Positions 46,701-56,192 of a stretch of DNA of 64,000 nucleotides are shown here, in pieces. The position numbers and the translations under genes were made by a program. The stretch covers positions 132,036 through 196,035 of the forward strand of contig NZ_CDDF01000001.1 of assembly GCF_000819865.1 (NCBI RefSeq), in the 5' to 3' direction. This DNA is from Aeromonas eucrenophila (GTDB lineage: Bacteria; Pseudomonadota; Gammaproteobacteria; Enterobacterales; Aeromonadaceae). Within the stretch, counting starts at the first letter, position 1, and every line of letters starts with the position of its first letter. The notes below the pieces were generated by a model that saw nothing but the letters and a program-made list of their open reading frames with translations, had not been told where the DNA came from and did no database searches.

Positions 46701-49700
46701 GCCGGAGATGCCGTGACGTTGGCGGGTACCTTGGCGGCTAAAGGGAATGTGGGCATCGCCGTTGGCAACTATGTCCAGCTCGGCACGCTCAACACTGCCC
46801 AGGGCCTCAGTATTGATGCCGACAAGCTGCAACTGGGCGGCTCGACACAAGCCAGGACGGCGGCGTTGCAAAGTCGTGAGGGGCTGAGCAGTGGCCAGCA
46901 CCTCATCGCAGATGGATTTACCTGGCAGAGCGATGAGTTGACCAATAAAGGGTGGTTACAGGCGGGCAAGGATCTGACGCTGACCACTCGCACCCTCGAT
47001 AACGATGGAACCCTCATTGCCGGTGGCAAACACAGTATCGAGGCCCAAGAACGCTTGACCAATCAGGGGAGCCTCGCGGGTAACCAACTCTCTCTGATCA
47101 GCAAAGAGCTGCAAAACAGTGGATTGCTGCAAGGAAAACAGGGGATCGATATTTCGGCGGAGAGCGCCATGCTGACCGGGCGTCTCACCAGTCAGGGGAC
47201 TGTCCAGCTTGGCGCTAGCCTGCTGACTCTGGGAGGGAATGCAGATATCGGTGGCTCTTTGACCTTGAAGGGGGATGAGCAGCAGTTGTCTGGTAATTGG
47301 CGTGTTGGTGGCCTGCTGCACAGCACGGGCAAGCAACTGACGCTCGATGGGGACTGGCAAGCTAGCCAATGGCAGCTGTTGGCCGACTCCCTGGTCAACA
47401 AGGGGCGTTTGGCGAGCGAACAAGCAGCGAACTTTACCGTCGGAGAAGTACATAACCAGCAGGGGGCGACTTTGGTGGCCGGTGGGCCACTCACCCTGGT
47501 CGGCAAGAGCTTGTTGCAAGAAGGCTCCTGGCTCGGGGCTGGCGATCAGTCCATCAAGGTTGATGATGTGCATCAGCACGGCCAGTGGGTCGGTGATGGT
47601 GCGCTGCAGATGGAGGGCTCTCAATTCAACAACAGCGGCGCCTTGCGTGCGGCCAGCATGGGGCTGGCATTCGACCAATTGACAAACCGCGGGCGGATGG
47701 AGAGCCAGGAGGAATTTGGTTGGGAGGGGAAACAATGGCATAACCTGGGTGCCTTGATCGCCAAAGGGGCGACCCTGTCGGGGCAACACCTCATCAACAG
47801 CGGTGATGTGGGGGTTCATCGGTTGACCATGGTGGCCACGGATCGCCTCGAGAACAATGGGGTGCTGGTTGGCAAGGATCTCATCAATTTGAACGCCGCA
47901 ACCCTGGACTCCCAAGGGGATATGCTAAGCAATGGTGAGCTGACGCTGGGAGCCGACTCCTTGACCCTGGGTGGTCTCACCCAGGCCAAAAACCAACTCA
48001 CACTGACTGCGGGCCAGGCAACGCTGGCAGGCAATGTCGTGGCCGATCGCCTGCAATGGGGTGGTCAGCATCTGACCATGGGAGGGACAACCGTCGCCCG
48101 TGAGGCTGCACTCAGTGGCACTCAGATCTCCCTGGAGGGGACCCTCAAGGGGGATAGCCAGATACTGGAAGCCAGTACTCTAACTACAGGCAAGACAAGC
48201 AGCCTGCTGGCCAGGGAAAAGCAGCAACTAAAAGCCGACCAGATGACGTTGCAGGGCAGCATAGTGGCTGGCCTACAGCAGAAAATCCTGGCTAAAGCCT
48301 TGACCCAGCAGGGTGTGCTGGCCAGCGGGGGGAGCCTGGCATTACAGGTGGCAAATACCCTGCGTAATGAAGGCAAGATCTCGAGCGAGACTCTTGCGCT
48401 GGAGGCCGGTCATATCAACAACGGCGGAGCACTGGTCAGCAAGGGAGCGCAGGCCTTTAAAACTGGCGAAATGATCAACCGTGGTCATTGGCAATCCGAT
48501 CAAGGCATCACGCTGACGGCAACTCGTTTGCTCAATAGCGGGCACTGGATTAGTGGCCTGGCGCAGAGCCTGACGCTGGGGGCGTTGGACAACAGCGGTT
48601 CGCTGCAATCTGGCAGCGCCATGACCCTGACGGTGGAGCACCTCAATAGCCGCGGCAAGTTGTTGGCCAATCAGGATATGTCCCTGACTGCCGACGAGAT
48701 AATTCTTGAGAGCGGCAGTACCACGGCCAGTAACGGCCGGTTGGCACTCAATAGTGTGGATGTCAGCAGCGCTGGCATACTCTCCGCCGCTGATGATCTG
48801 AGCTGGCAGGGACAACGCTTCAACCACAGTGGCACGACTGTCACGGATGGAGTACTGCGGCTAGAAGGCGAGACCTTGACGCTGGATGGCGCCTTGCAGG
48901 GGGGGGCTGTCGCTCTGGATACGAATAACCTGACGACAGGAGGCAGCCTCAAAAGCCAAGGTAACCTGGTGGTTAATGCCAGGGGGGCGGTTCAGCATGG
49001 CGGGCAGTTGCAAGGCGGCAATCTCGTTCTGAACAGTGCGAGCTGGCAAGGGGCGGGTACTCTAGGTAGCAGCGGCACTCTGACGCTGCGCACCGGCCAA
49101 CTGCAACAGCAGGGGCCATGGCGTATCCTCGGCGTGACCGATATCCAGGCGGATACAGTCACGTTAAACGGTTCATTGATAAGCGGCGGCGATCTGACAC
49201 TGCTGAGCCGCGGCGATCTGGGCAGCAAGAGTGGCAGTCAGCTGGTATCGGGCGGTAACTTGTCGGTCGAAGGCAAGCTGCTGACTCAGCAGGGGCTCTG
49301 GCAGTCTGAGCGAGCGATGCAGATCAAGGGCAGCCGCTTTGAGCAGCAAGGTGATCTGCTGGCAGGGACCGATCTCGGACTGCGCAGCGGCAGCTGGCAG
49401 CAAAGTGGCAAGACCCACGTCAAGGGCACCTTGAATGCCACACTCACCGAAAACTCGGTACTTACGGGTACGGTACAGGCAGATGGAGGCATCCTTCTCT
49501 CTGCGCCTTCACTGACTCTCAAGGGAACGCTGGCCTCTAAGGGCAATGTCAATCTCGCCACCGCCTCCCAGTTAACTCAGTTGGGTAACCTGCTCAGCGG
49601 CGGCGAACTGACTCTGGGGGCAGCCCGCATCGATCAGCAAGGCCGCATTGAGGCTGGCAGTCTGCAGAGCCGCGGTGAGCTGCAAAACGACGGCATCATG

Positions 49701-52700
49701 CTGGTTGCCGGTCAAGGGAGCCTGAGTGGCGCCCGACTGGATAACCGGGGAACCTTGCAAGGGGATGGATTCACCATCACAAACGCTCAACTCGATAACC
49801 GGGGAGCGTTACTCGCCAATAATCTGGCCATCATCAATGCCGGGGTTCAGAACCGTGGGCGTGTGCAGGGGGGCTCTGTGCGCCTTGAGACGCAGTCCCT
49901 CGACAATCAGCAGGGCGCCGTGCTGCGAGCACAGAACCAGGGCGATATCTCTGCTACCACGCTGAATAATGCCGGCGAGCTTTCATCCGGCAAGAGTTTG
50001 CTCCTCAAGGGAAATCAGTTAAGCAATTCGGGTCTCGTCAGCGCCAACTGGCTGGAGGCATTGCCATTGGCACGTCTGGTCAATACCGGCACCCTGTTCG
50101 GACAGCAGCTGACCCTGAAAAGTGGTGAGATCTATGCCCCCGGCAAGATCCTGGCGGGGCAGAAGGCCACGCTGGAAGCAGGCCAGGTGACCGGCATAGG
50201 TGAATGGCTGTCCGGTGGAGATCTCTCCCTCAAGGCTGGTTCATCCTTGAGTAGTCAGGGTTCTCTGAGCGCCAAGGGCATACTGGACTTGCAGGTACAA
50301 GGCAACTGGCAACATCAGGGACAGTGGGGAGCTGGTCAACGTTTCAATGCAGGCGTCACCGGTCAGCTAACCAATAGTGGGGCTCTGGTAAGCAACGGCG
50401 TGATGCAGCTTAGCGCCCAGCGATTGGAGAACAATGGCAGCGTCCAGTCCGGCCAGGGTTTGACCCTGAATACCCAGGGTGAGCTACGCAATACCGGACT
50501 GATGGCCAGCAATGGGGATATTGGGTGGCAAGGTGACTCCCTTTATAACCGAGGGACTCTCTATAGCGGCGGAACTCAGAATCTAACGGCAAACAGTAAT
50601 CTGACTAATGAATATGGCACTATTCTAGCTGAACGGGGAGCGATTTTACGAGTAAATAATGGATCCTTATTCAATGCATCTGGGGTCATTGATGCAGGCA
50701 TGGGTAATTTAAACATCTCTGCTGCCGATATAATCAATAAAAGGGCAGTGTTTGCATTTAGCGAAGTCGGTGGTACGGGCGCTATACCAAATTCCATACT
50801 AGTGAAAGCAGATGTCAGTTATCAGTATGATGCCAATCACTCCAACGTACTGTATACAACAATCAGATTCCCTCAGCCAATAACAAAAACTTACACAGGA
50901 GCAAAAGTATCTGTCGGTGAATACTCTGGGCAAGGTATTTTGACTTCAAGTGGAAATGTTTATTTATCAGCAGCACGAATAAATAATCATAGTTCTATGA
51001 TTTCATCTGGTGGTAGTTTACATGTTGAGGCCGGTAGTGTTATCAATAACTCTGTAGTCGAAGGGGAGATAACAGAGACAATAGTATATAAGCCAGCAAC
51101 TGATTTTCAGTATTATAATATTGTCGGGGGGCAGGTAAGTGGGCCTGTTACAATGGAATACTCGATGTATTCCAATGAAAAAACAGCTGTAAACAGTGGC
51201 CGGACGTTTAATGCGCTCATCTCCGCCGGAGGAAATTTAACCGGCGCCATTGCAGGTATGGTAGATAACGTCACTATCAAAGCCAATGCTGGTCCGGTCA
51301 GCAGTACCACCCAACGTCCCGGTATGTCATTGCCTCAAGCTCAGGGCGCAGGTGCGGCCCCTGGAGTGCAGGGTGATGCCCAATATCTTTCACAGGTGCT
51401 CAAGCCGGTCGGCCCCGATAACGGGGTACCGATGCCGGACTTCCAGTTGCCCTCGGGAGACAAGGGTCTCTTTACCATCAATGACAGCGGTGACAGTCCT
51501 TATCTCATCGAGGTCAATACTCTGCTGGCCAACCTGGGGCAAGCCGACAACGGCATGATGGATCGTATCGATGCCGCTCTCCAGCAGCAGTTGCAGGGTA
51601 CGGGGCAACTCTCCTTCGATAGCATTTCTGGCAATGGCGGTATCACCCAGGCTAATGGTCAGAACGCGAACTGGTCGTTGCCTGGGCGTGTGATTGGCGA
51701 AGCTACATCCCCCGACTTCCAAGGTTTGAATGGCGTCAAGCCAGTCAACAATGGCCATGCCACCGTCTCTCAGCAATGGCAGCAGAGTTTGCAACCAGGC
51801 TTTGACTCCAATATACAGGATCCTCAGGTCGGGTCTGGCGCGACCGGTGTCTCAGGACAATGGCAACAGAGCTTGCAACAGGGCTTCAATCCCAGTGGAC
51901 AGGGACCGCACATTTCGGGTGGACATTCGGGGTCAGCCGGTCAATGGGAGCAAAGTCTGCAGGATGGATTCACCCATGCCGGTAGTGGGCCACAAGTCAG
52001 CGGAGGAGGGGGACAAGTCGCCGGCCAATGGCAACAAAGTCTGCAAAATGGCTGGCAGGGTCAACCCGTCAGCGGCGTGACGGTGACGACGCTAGGTGCC
52101 GTGCAGATACACAACCAGCCCGTGCCAGCCGTGGTCACGGCTCCAGTGGTTGAAACCAGTCCGGTTCTGACCCAGGTCGACCAGTTCCTTGGTTCCAATT
52201 ACTTCTTCGATCAGGTGAACTTCACCCCGGAGAAAGACATCAAGCTGCTCGGGGATGCGGCTTTCGATACCCGCGTTATCCGTGATGCAGTATTAGCCCA
52301 GACCGGTCGGCGCTTCATCAACAACGAGATGGGGTCTGATCTGGCTCAGATGAAGGCTCTGATCGACAACGCGGCCAAGAACCAGCGTGAGCTTGGGCTC
52401 TCTCCAGGGGTTGCCTTGAGCGCCGAGCAGGTGGCCCAACTCGGCCGCAGCATGGTGTGGTGGGAGCCAGTCTGGTATCAGGGCAAGATAGTGCTCGCAC
52501 CCAAGCTCTACCTGACCGAAGCCGACAAACGCCACCTCTCCGGTAGTGTCATCACTGCCGCCAATATCGATCTGACTGCGGGGGGCATCAACAACAGCGG
52601 TACCCTGCTGGCCGATGGCACCCTATCCCTCAAGAGCGGCAGCACCCTAGTCAACCAGGGTCAGATCCAGGCCGGTGGGCGTCTCGAGTTGATAGCCAAG

Positions 52701-55364
52701 GGAGACATCCTCAACCAGAACCTCATCAAGGGGGGAGATGTTGCCATTGCCTCGCTGGACGGTTCGATTCGCAACGAAACCCAGACCGCTCAGCGTCATG
52801 TGGATGTCAACGGCGTGCTGTCGAGCGAACTCACCGATCAGACCCGCTTCAGCCGCACCGACGTGGGGGACATAGCCCGTATCGAGTCAACAGGCAACCT
52901 CTTGCTGCAAGCCGGGCAGGATATCTCCCTGTCGGCCAGCAATCTCCTCGCGGGCCTCGACATGTCCCTCTCGGCAGGGAGGGATATCACCATCGGCAGC
53001 CTGGAAGATCGAAGCAAGTGGGAAGAGGGCCAGAACCGCTTCGCCCGGGTCGAGCAGTTGATGAGCAACCTCAATGCGGGCGGATCTATCTCTGTCAAAG
53101 CGGGTCAGGATCTTGCGATCAGCGCATCCCGCCTTGAGGGGAAAGGTGATATCAGTCTGCTGGCGGGCAACGATCTGCTTCTGACAAGCGAAGCCAATCA
53201 GAGCAGTGATGATATTCGCCTAGGCAACAAGCACACTATTGACCGCTCAACTACCCAGCAGGAGGTTGAACTCATTGGCAATAACCTGTCGCTCGGCGCC
53301 GGTAATCATCTGATTGCCCAGGCGAGCAACCTGGAGGCGCAAGGGAATGCGGCCTTGCAAGCGGGTGGCGAGTTGCAACTGCTCACTGCAGACAACGAGG
53401 TCTATCACTTTGAAAAGAGTAAGAGTAAAGGCTTCCTCAAGTCCCAATCCATCGAGATAGAAGAGAAAGAGGTGACGGCGCAGGGTTCCGTCATCACAGC
53501 CGGTGGTAATGTGAGTCTCGTCAGCCAGGGGGACATGATCCTCAAAGGCAGCAACATCAAGGCTGGAGAGGCCTTGAATGTGGATACCGATGGCATGCTC
53601 AAACTGTTGACTGCCACCGATGAACATTTCTACCGCAAGGATGAAAAAAAGAGCGGTGTGATGGTGAAGATGTCCGGCAATGGCAGCAACAGCACCACAG
53701 AACGCCAGAACCAGTTGGACGGTGCCGAGATCAACATCACCGCGGGTCAGGGGGTGTTGTTGCAAGTGGGCCAACGTGAAGGGGAGAGCCTGCAGGCGCG
53801 GCTGGATACATTGGCTACGCAACCCGGTATGGCTTGGGTGGAACAAGTACGTACCATGCCGGGCGTACAGATGGAGGCTGTTCAGGAAGCCTACGAACAG
53901 TGGGACTATAGCCAGCAGAGTCTGAGTCCTATTGTTTCTTCCATCATTGCCATTGCCTTGGCCGTTGTAACTGCGGGTGCTGGTGCTGCAGCATTGGCCG
54001 CGGCCCAAGGAGTCACAACCGCATCAATTGCAGGAACGGCTTCGGCTGCGATGGCCAACGCGGCGTTTAGTACCTTGGTCAGCCAGGCGACAGTTTCCAC
54101 GATCAATAACGGTGGCAACCTGGGTGCGGTACTGAAAGAGATGGGCAGCAGTGCCAATATCAAACAATTGGCGACTTCGGTGGCAAGTGCAGGGGCGTTG
54201 CAAGGATTGGACAATGCGATGGGGTGGGCGCAAAAGGCTAATGCAGCCAGCCAGCCTGCCACATCCGATCTGTTCTCCTGGGATACCTTCAACCGGGTAA
54301 CCAGTCATTCGGCAGTAACCGCAGGGATCAACACCACCATCAATGGGTCCAACTTTGCCGATGCGTTTAAAGCCAGTTTACTCTCCAATATTCAGGGGGA
54401 AGTGGGTAAGTCCACCGCCAACTGGATAGGGGATCAAGGCATTAAATTTGATGCTGCCAACAGCCCGTTGGCAGAGGCAGGGAAAATCGCTGCCCATGGG
54501 ATCACTAGCGGCGCCATTGCTGAGATCACCGGTGGCAAGTTTGCGGCAGGGGCTGCAGGTGGCGCCATGTCGGAGTGGAGCAGCGGTTGGGTCAGCCAGA
54601 CCTTTACGAACCCGAATGCACAGGCCGGGTTAAGCCAGATCTTGGGCGGCTTGGCCGCAGTGGCAGTGACCGGGGATCAAAACGACTTCAATACCGGCGC
54701 AGACAGGGCTGAGACGGTGTATCGGTACAATGCGATGGCACATACGTTAGCCGCGCTGAAAGCGCGCGATCCTGAACAATTTACCAAGTTAATGGAGGCT
54801 AAAAGAAATCAATACAAGACTTGCGGTGAATCGGCAGAATGTAAAAAAATGATGATTGCTGGTTTGGGATTAGTGGGCTTGCCCCTGCTTCCATCAGAGT
54901 TGCTAGCTGCGGGTGGAATAGGGGGAGGGGCCAAATTTGGGTTTGAGCTGTGGGATAATAAAGGTGACTTAAGTAAAGTTGATGTGGGCGAGGTTGTATT
55001 TTCTACTTACTTAAGTGCAGGTACAGCAGGTTGGAGCTTCTGGCCAACTGTAGCTGTCAATGCTGCAGGTGGAGCTTATACGAGCCATTTGAAAGGAGAA
55101 GATCCACTTGTCGGTGGTTTCGCGAGTTCTTTGGGAGCTGGTACTGGATATTGGGCCGGTAAATTCGTTGAGCCATTGGCAAAAAATTTATTTAACGTGA
55201 ACCAAAACGGTATAAAATATGAGTTCATTGACATAGGTTTGACTATACAAAAGAACAAACCGGAAAGTATTATTCCGAGTTCTTTTGGAAACGCAGGTGG
55301 TTCCATTTCATCGGAGCTATCAACCAAGTTTTTTGAAGATGAATTAAAAGAGGCTGACTGGTGA
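43719..55364 (+). CDS. giant TpsA / CdiA-like filamentous haemagglutinin exoprotein
   Basis: This 3881-residue exoprotein is exported by its TpsB partner and probably delivers a C-terminal toxin. In order: signal peptide to about residue 36; two-partner secretion domain with NPHL (104-107, a variant of NPNL) and NPNGL (144-148) before CDGCGF; long haemagglutinin beta-helix repeats to about 2280; an A+T-richer Tyr-rich block (about 2288-2520); four 28-residue repeats (from 2686); a second CdiA/HecA-type region (GSNYFFDQVNF, LGDAAFDTR, VWWEPVWY) to about 3350; a DUF637-like hydrophobic part near 3400; a boundary motif ETVYRYNAMAH at 3665; and a variable about 215-residue C-terminus with a Gly-rich NAAGG...GTGYWAGK domain. 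There is no VENN motif. ATG 43719 follows AAGGA at 8 bases. The last bases overlap the immunity start. Confidence 0.93.
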   Translation: MTSKTACQPQLSLVCRAVVYQICLMMALQPAHPAFAEGIAVATGNTTLNQAGNGVPIVDIATPNGAGISHNLYTDFNVGQTGTILNNATGQLTQTQLGGLIQNNPHLGGQAASAIINEVVGVNPSQLQGYLEVAGQQAGVVVANPNGLTCDGCGFINTPTVTLSTGKPVLDASGQLQMLDVKRGTLTVGGKGLDASRQASVDLVARAVRLNGALHGKEVNVIAGANQVNRQTGEIRAQAGEGPAPEVAIDTAALGGMYAGKIRLVSTEQGVGVNLANAVANQGDLTLDASGKIRLRDLSSTGALRVDGRDDVALTGKVQVGGQAHIGAAGTLSAHNADIQVAQDTRLAGKSLQLGQSSLTSGGALALKADEGLSLVGGKVQADAIDANARDINARTTMAAKRVALQAEELVQAGDLQGDTVSLVGKNVRHHGKTQAGQALNVQGQRLENKGLLKSGQTLVVALSDSGRNDGSLSSAGSLEVRAGDQWEQGSQGKSESGTKNTLQAGRTALGGEVAAQQLAVNAKVLTVGGKVRGEEVRLMAGKLHNQGEVQAGETLSWQGSELDNSGSLQGDKQLVLKGDSLSNQGSLAGGETLAITANKLTNRGRIASQDVAVDAHQLSSTGTLLGVSRLALDGDELVLTGQQLTDGELQLGSRLLQLSGQTLVGGKAQVTAEEGQFDGVLKAQSLVLAVTQAKSDGKLYSREGLQWLGQYLTTGQNSELIANQGVTLAGELLTLGGTIGAGNGLNIKGKEVSQNGALVSGQAMTIKADDLSLTGQVQGLSVQLTSERGHQHGRLLASDNLVWQSTRLEGNGWMQAGADLTLSGDTLNHKGAALAQGRMALDFSELSSQGALFARDMALTGSRLTLNGALETTQGAHLQGDVLQLGGESRIGTDLTLGVILLSLSGTQQVGGTLQLGAKEANLGGELEVGADLNVKVETLRSTGKVLAKQADITAEQWDQQGSLATDGALVWRGTRLTQQDKGVLQAGGKLSLAGDAVTLAGTLAAKGNVGIAVGNYVQLGTLNTAQGLSIDADKLQLGGSTQARTAALQSREGLSSGQHLIADGFTWQSDELTNKGWLQAGKDLTLTTRTLDNDGTLIAGGKHSIEAQERLTNQGSLAGNQLSLISKELQNSGLLQGKQGIDISAESAMLTGRLTSQGTVQLGASLLTLGGNADIGGSLTLKGDEQQLSGNWRVGGLLHSTGKQLTLDGDWQASQWQLLADSLVNKGRLASEQAANFTVGEVHNQQGATLVAGGPLTLVGKSLLQEGSWLGAGDQSIKVDDVHQHGQWVGDGALQMEGSQFNNSGALRAASMGLAFDQLTNRGRMESQEEFGWEGKQWHNLGALIAKGATLSGQHLINSGDVGVHRLTMVATDRLENNGVLVGKDLINLNAATLDSQGDMLSNGELTLGADSLTLGGLTQAKNQLTLTAGQATLAGNVVADRLQWGGQHLTMGGTTVAREAALSGTQISLEGTLKGDSQILEASTLTTGKTSSLLAREKQQLKADQMTLQGSIVAGLQQKILAKALTQQGVLASGGSLALQVANTLRNEGKISSETLALEAGHINNGGALVSKGAQAFKTGEMINRGHWQSDQGITLTATRLLNSGHWISGLAQSLTLGALDNSGSLQSGSAMTLTVEHLNSRGKLLANQDMSLTADEIILESGSTTASNGRLALNSVDVSSAGILSAADDLSWQGQRFNHSGTTVTDGVLRLEGETLTLDGALQGGAVALDTNNLTTGGSLKSQGNLVVNARGAVQHGGQLQGGNLVLNSASWQGAGTLGSSGTLTLRTGQLQQQGPWRILGVTDIQADTVTLNGSLISGGDLTLLSRGDLGSKSGSQLVSGGNLSVEGKLLTQQGLWQSERAMQIKGSRFEQQGDLLAGTDLGLRSGSWQQSGKTHVKGTLNATLTENSVLTGTVQADGGILLSAPSLTLKGTLASKGNVNLATASQLTQLGNLLSGGELTLGAARIDQQGRIEAGSLQSRGELQNDGIMLVAGQGSLSGARLDNRGTLQGDGFTITNAQLDNRGALLANNLAIINAGVQNRGRVQGGSVRLETQSLDNQQGAVLRAQNQGDISATTLNNAGELSSGKSLLLKGNQLSNSGLVSANWLEALPLARLVNTGTLFGQQLTLKSGEIYAPGKILAGQKATLEAGQVTGIGEWLSGGDLSLKAGSSLSSQGSLSAKGILDLQVQGNWQHQGQWGAGQRFNAGVTGQLTNSGALVSNGVMQLSAQRLENNGSVQSGQGLTLNTQGELRNTGLMASNGDIGWQGDSLYNRGTLYSGGTQNLTANSNLTNEYGTILAERGAILRVNNGSLFNASGVIDAGMGNLNISAADIINKRAVFAFSEVGGTGAIPNSILVKADVSYQYDANHSNVLYTTIRFPQPITKTYTGAKVSVGEYSGQGILTSSGNVYLSAARINNHSSMISSGGSLHVEAGSVINNSVVEGEITETIVYKPATDFQYYNIVGGQVSGPVTMEYSMYSNEKTAVNSGRTFNALISAGGNLTGAIAGMVDNVTIKANAGPVSSTTQRPGMSLPQAQGAGAAPGVQGDAQYLSQVLKPVGPDNGVPMPDFQLPSGDKGLFTINDSGDSPYLIEVNTLLANLGQADNGMMDRIDAALQQQLQGTGQLSFDSISGNGGITQANGQNANWSLPGRVIGEATSPDFQGLNGVKPVNNGHATVSQQWQQSLQPGFDSNIQDPQVGSGATGVSGQWQQSLQQGFNPSGQGPHISGGHSGSAGQWEQSLQDGFTHAGSGPQVSGGGGQVAGQWQQSLQNGWQGQPVSGVTVTTLGAVQIHNQPVPAVVTAPVVETSPVLTQVDQFLGSNYFFDQVNFTPEKDIKLLGDAAFDTRVIRDAVLAQTGRRFINNEMGSDLAQMKALIDNAAKNQRELGLSPGVALSAEQVAQLGRSMVWWEPVWYQGKIVLAPKLYLTEADKRHLSGSVITAANIDLTAGGINNSGTLLADGTLSLKSGSTLVNQGQIQAGGRLELIAKGDILNQNLIKGGDVAIASLDGSIRNETQTAQRHVDVNGVLSSELTDQTRFSRTDVGDIARIESTGNLLLQAGQDISLSASNLLAGLDMSLSAGRDITIGSLEDRSKWEEGQNRFARVEQLMSNLNAGGSISVKAGQDLAISASRLEGKGDISLLAGNDLLLTSEANQSSDDIRLGNKHTIDRSTTQQEVELIGNNLSLGAGNHLIAQASNLEAQGNAALQAGGELQLLTADNEVYHFEKSKSKGFLKSQSIEIEEKEVTAQGSVITAGGNVSLVSQGDMILKGSNIKAGEALNVDTDGMLKLLTATDEHFYRKDEKKSGVMVKMSGNGSNSTTERQNQLDGAEINITAGQGVLLQVGQREGESLQARLDTLATQPGMAWVEQVRTMPGVQMEAVQEAYEQWDYSQQSLSPIVSSIIAIALAVVTAGAGAAALAAAQGVTTASIAGTASAAMANAAFSTLVSQATVSTINNGGNLGAVLKEMGSSANIKQLATSVASAGALQGLDNAMGWAQKANAASQPATSDLFSWDTFNRVTSHSAVTAGINTTINGSNFADAFKASLLSNIQGEVGKSTANWIGDQGIKFDAANSPLAEAGKIAAHGITSGAIAEITGGKFAAGAAGGAMSEWSSGWVSQTFTNPNAQAGLSQILGGLAAVAVTGDQNDFNTGADRAETVYRYNAMAHTLAALKARDPEQFTKLMEAKRNQYKTCGESAECKKMMIAGLGLVGLPLLPSELLAAGGIGGGAKFGFELWDNKGDLSKVDVGEVVFSTYLSAGTAGWSFWPTVAVNAAGGAYTSHLKGEDPLVGGFASSLGAGTGYWAGKFVEPLAKNLFNVNQNGIKYEFIDIGLTIQKNKPESIIPSSFGNAGGSISSELSTKFFEDELKEADW
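51774..52080 (+). repeat. 84-bp (28-residue) tandem repeats inside the exoprotein gene
   Basis: The sequence CAATGG encoding the QW of the unit recurs at 51774, 51858, 51942 and 52026, exactly 84 bases apart. Each unit reads roughly QW-QQSLQ-x-GF, a Gly/Ser/Pro-rich stretch and VSGG. The exact period keeps frame. The fourth copy degenerates toward its end. The repeats separate the A+T-richer block from the second CdiA-type region and probably form a flexible linker. Confidence 0.85.
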
Positions 55365-55612
55365 GGTATTTTTCTGGAGTGTTTTTTTTTCTATGTCCGC
55401 CGATTATATTTTCCATTATTGGCGGTGTTATTTATATTTCTATAAATTTCTTTACATTCATCGTGTATGGACGTAAATTGAATCTGTCATGGTCATTGTT
55501 AATTTCATTTGCAGAGAAAGGTGCAATGTATGGAGTATCGCTTAGTGGTGTCTTTCTTCTGCTTTTAATATATTCGATAGTTAGGTCGAAGTTTTTATCA
55601 TGGCGGCGTTAG
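55361..55612 (+). CDS. probable immunity protein 1 (two-helix membrane protein)
   Basis: GTG 55361 overlaps the TGA of the exoprotein gene in a GTGA, the tight coupling typical of CdiA-CdiI pairs. The 83-residue product begins MRYFSGVFFFLCPPIIFSII. It has one long hydrophobic segment at the N-terminus, and a second near the C-terminus after LLISFAEKGAMYGV, ending in a basic tail (SKFLSWRR). It has the same size and two-helix layout as the products at 56848 and 58721, with little obvious identity. A membrane immunity protein suggests a toxin acting at the inner membrane. Assignment is from position and layout. Confidence 0.72.
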   Translation: MRYFSGVFFFLCPPIIFSIIGGVIYISINFFTFIVYGRKLNLSWSLLISFAEKGAMYGVSLSGVFLLLLIYSIVRSKFLSWRR

Positions 55613-55714
55613 AGTTCTCTTTTTCAAGTCGTTGGTGATGAGTTGAGAGGAATAAATAGTAGCTATTAGTAGTGGATATTTATTGGAGAAGATAGTTGTA
55701 TATACATCTATCAG

Positions 55715-56192
55715 TGTCGCGACCCTTTGTCTGGCTCAGTTGTTGCCCATCCTGGGTGATGGCCCATTCTTAGAATAAGAACGCCATGGTCAGTGCCACC
55801 GGTGGCAAGTTTGCTGTGGGGGCAGCAGGGGGGGGGCCATGTCGGAACTCGCCAGCAGTTGGAGCAGTCAGGTTTTCTCTGATACCGAGCACCAGGTTGC
55901 TTTGAACAAGGTATTGGGTGGGTTGGCTGCAGTGGCTGTAACTGGCGATCAAAACCAGTTTGATACCGGGGCTGATCGGGCGGAGACGGTACACCGCTAT
56001 AACTACCTGACCCATAAACAAATAAATGATTGGTTAGACAAGTATGGTAGTGCAGCAACACCGGAGGAACGAGAAAGACTGCTTTCAGCTGCACAGAAGG
56101 TTGATAAAGCTCAGCTTGAAAAGGCATTGCAGACAGATATATCTAAGGATGCATTGATTGCCCAGCAAGATGACTTGATGCGGTTAATTTAA
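55715..56192 (+). pseudogene. orphan CdiA C-terminal module 2, first fragment
   Basis: From about 55715 the DNA resembles 57540-57670 with deletions (shared pieces such as CTGGCTCAGTTG and CATGGTCAGTGC), so it is a rearranged copy of CdiA-type sequence. A run of nine G (55828-55836) breaks the frame; seven would keep it, as the corresponding GCAGGTGGCGCC of the exoprotein does. The open frame 55839-56192 then matches the exoprotein from its GAMSEWSSGW region, with LGGLAAVAVTGDQNQFDTGA, DRAETVHRYNYLTHKQ at the boundary, and a new about 60-residue toxin N-part, ending at an in-frame TAA (56190-56192). It has no start signals of its own. Confidence 0.75.
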
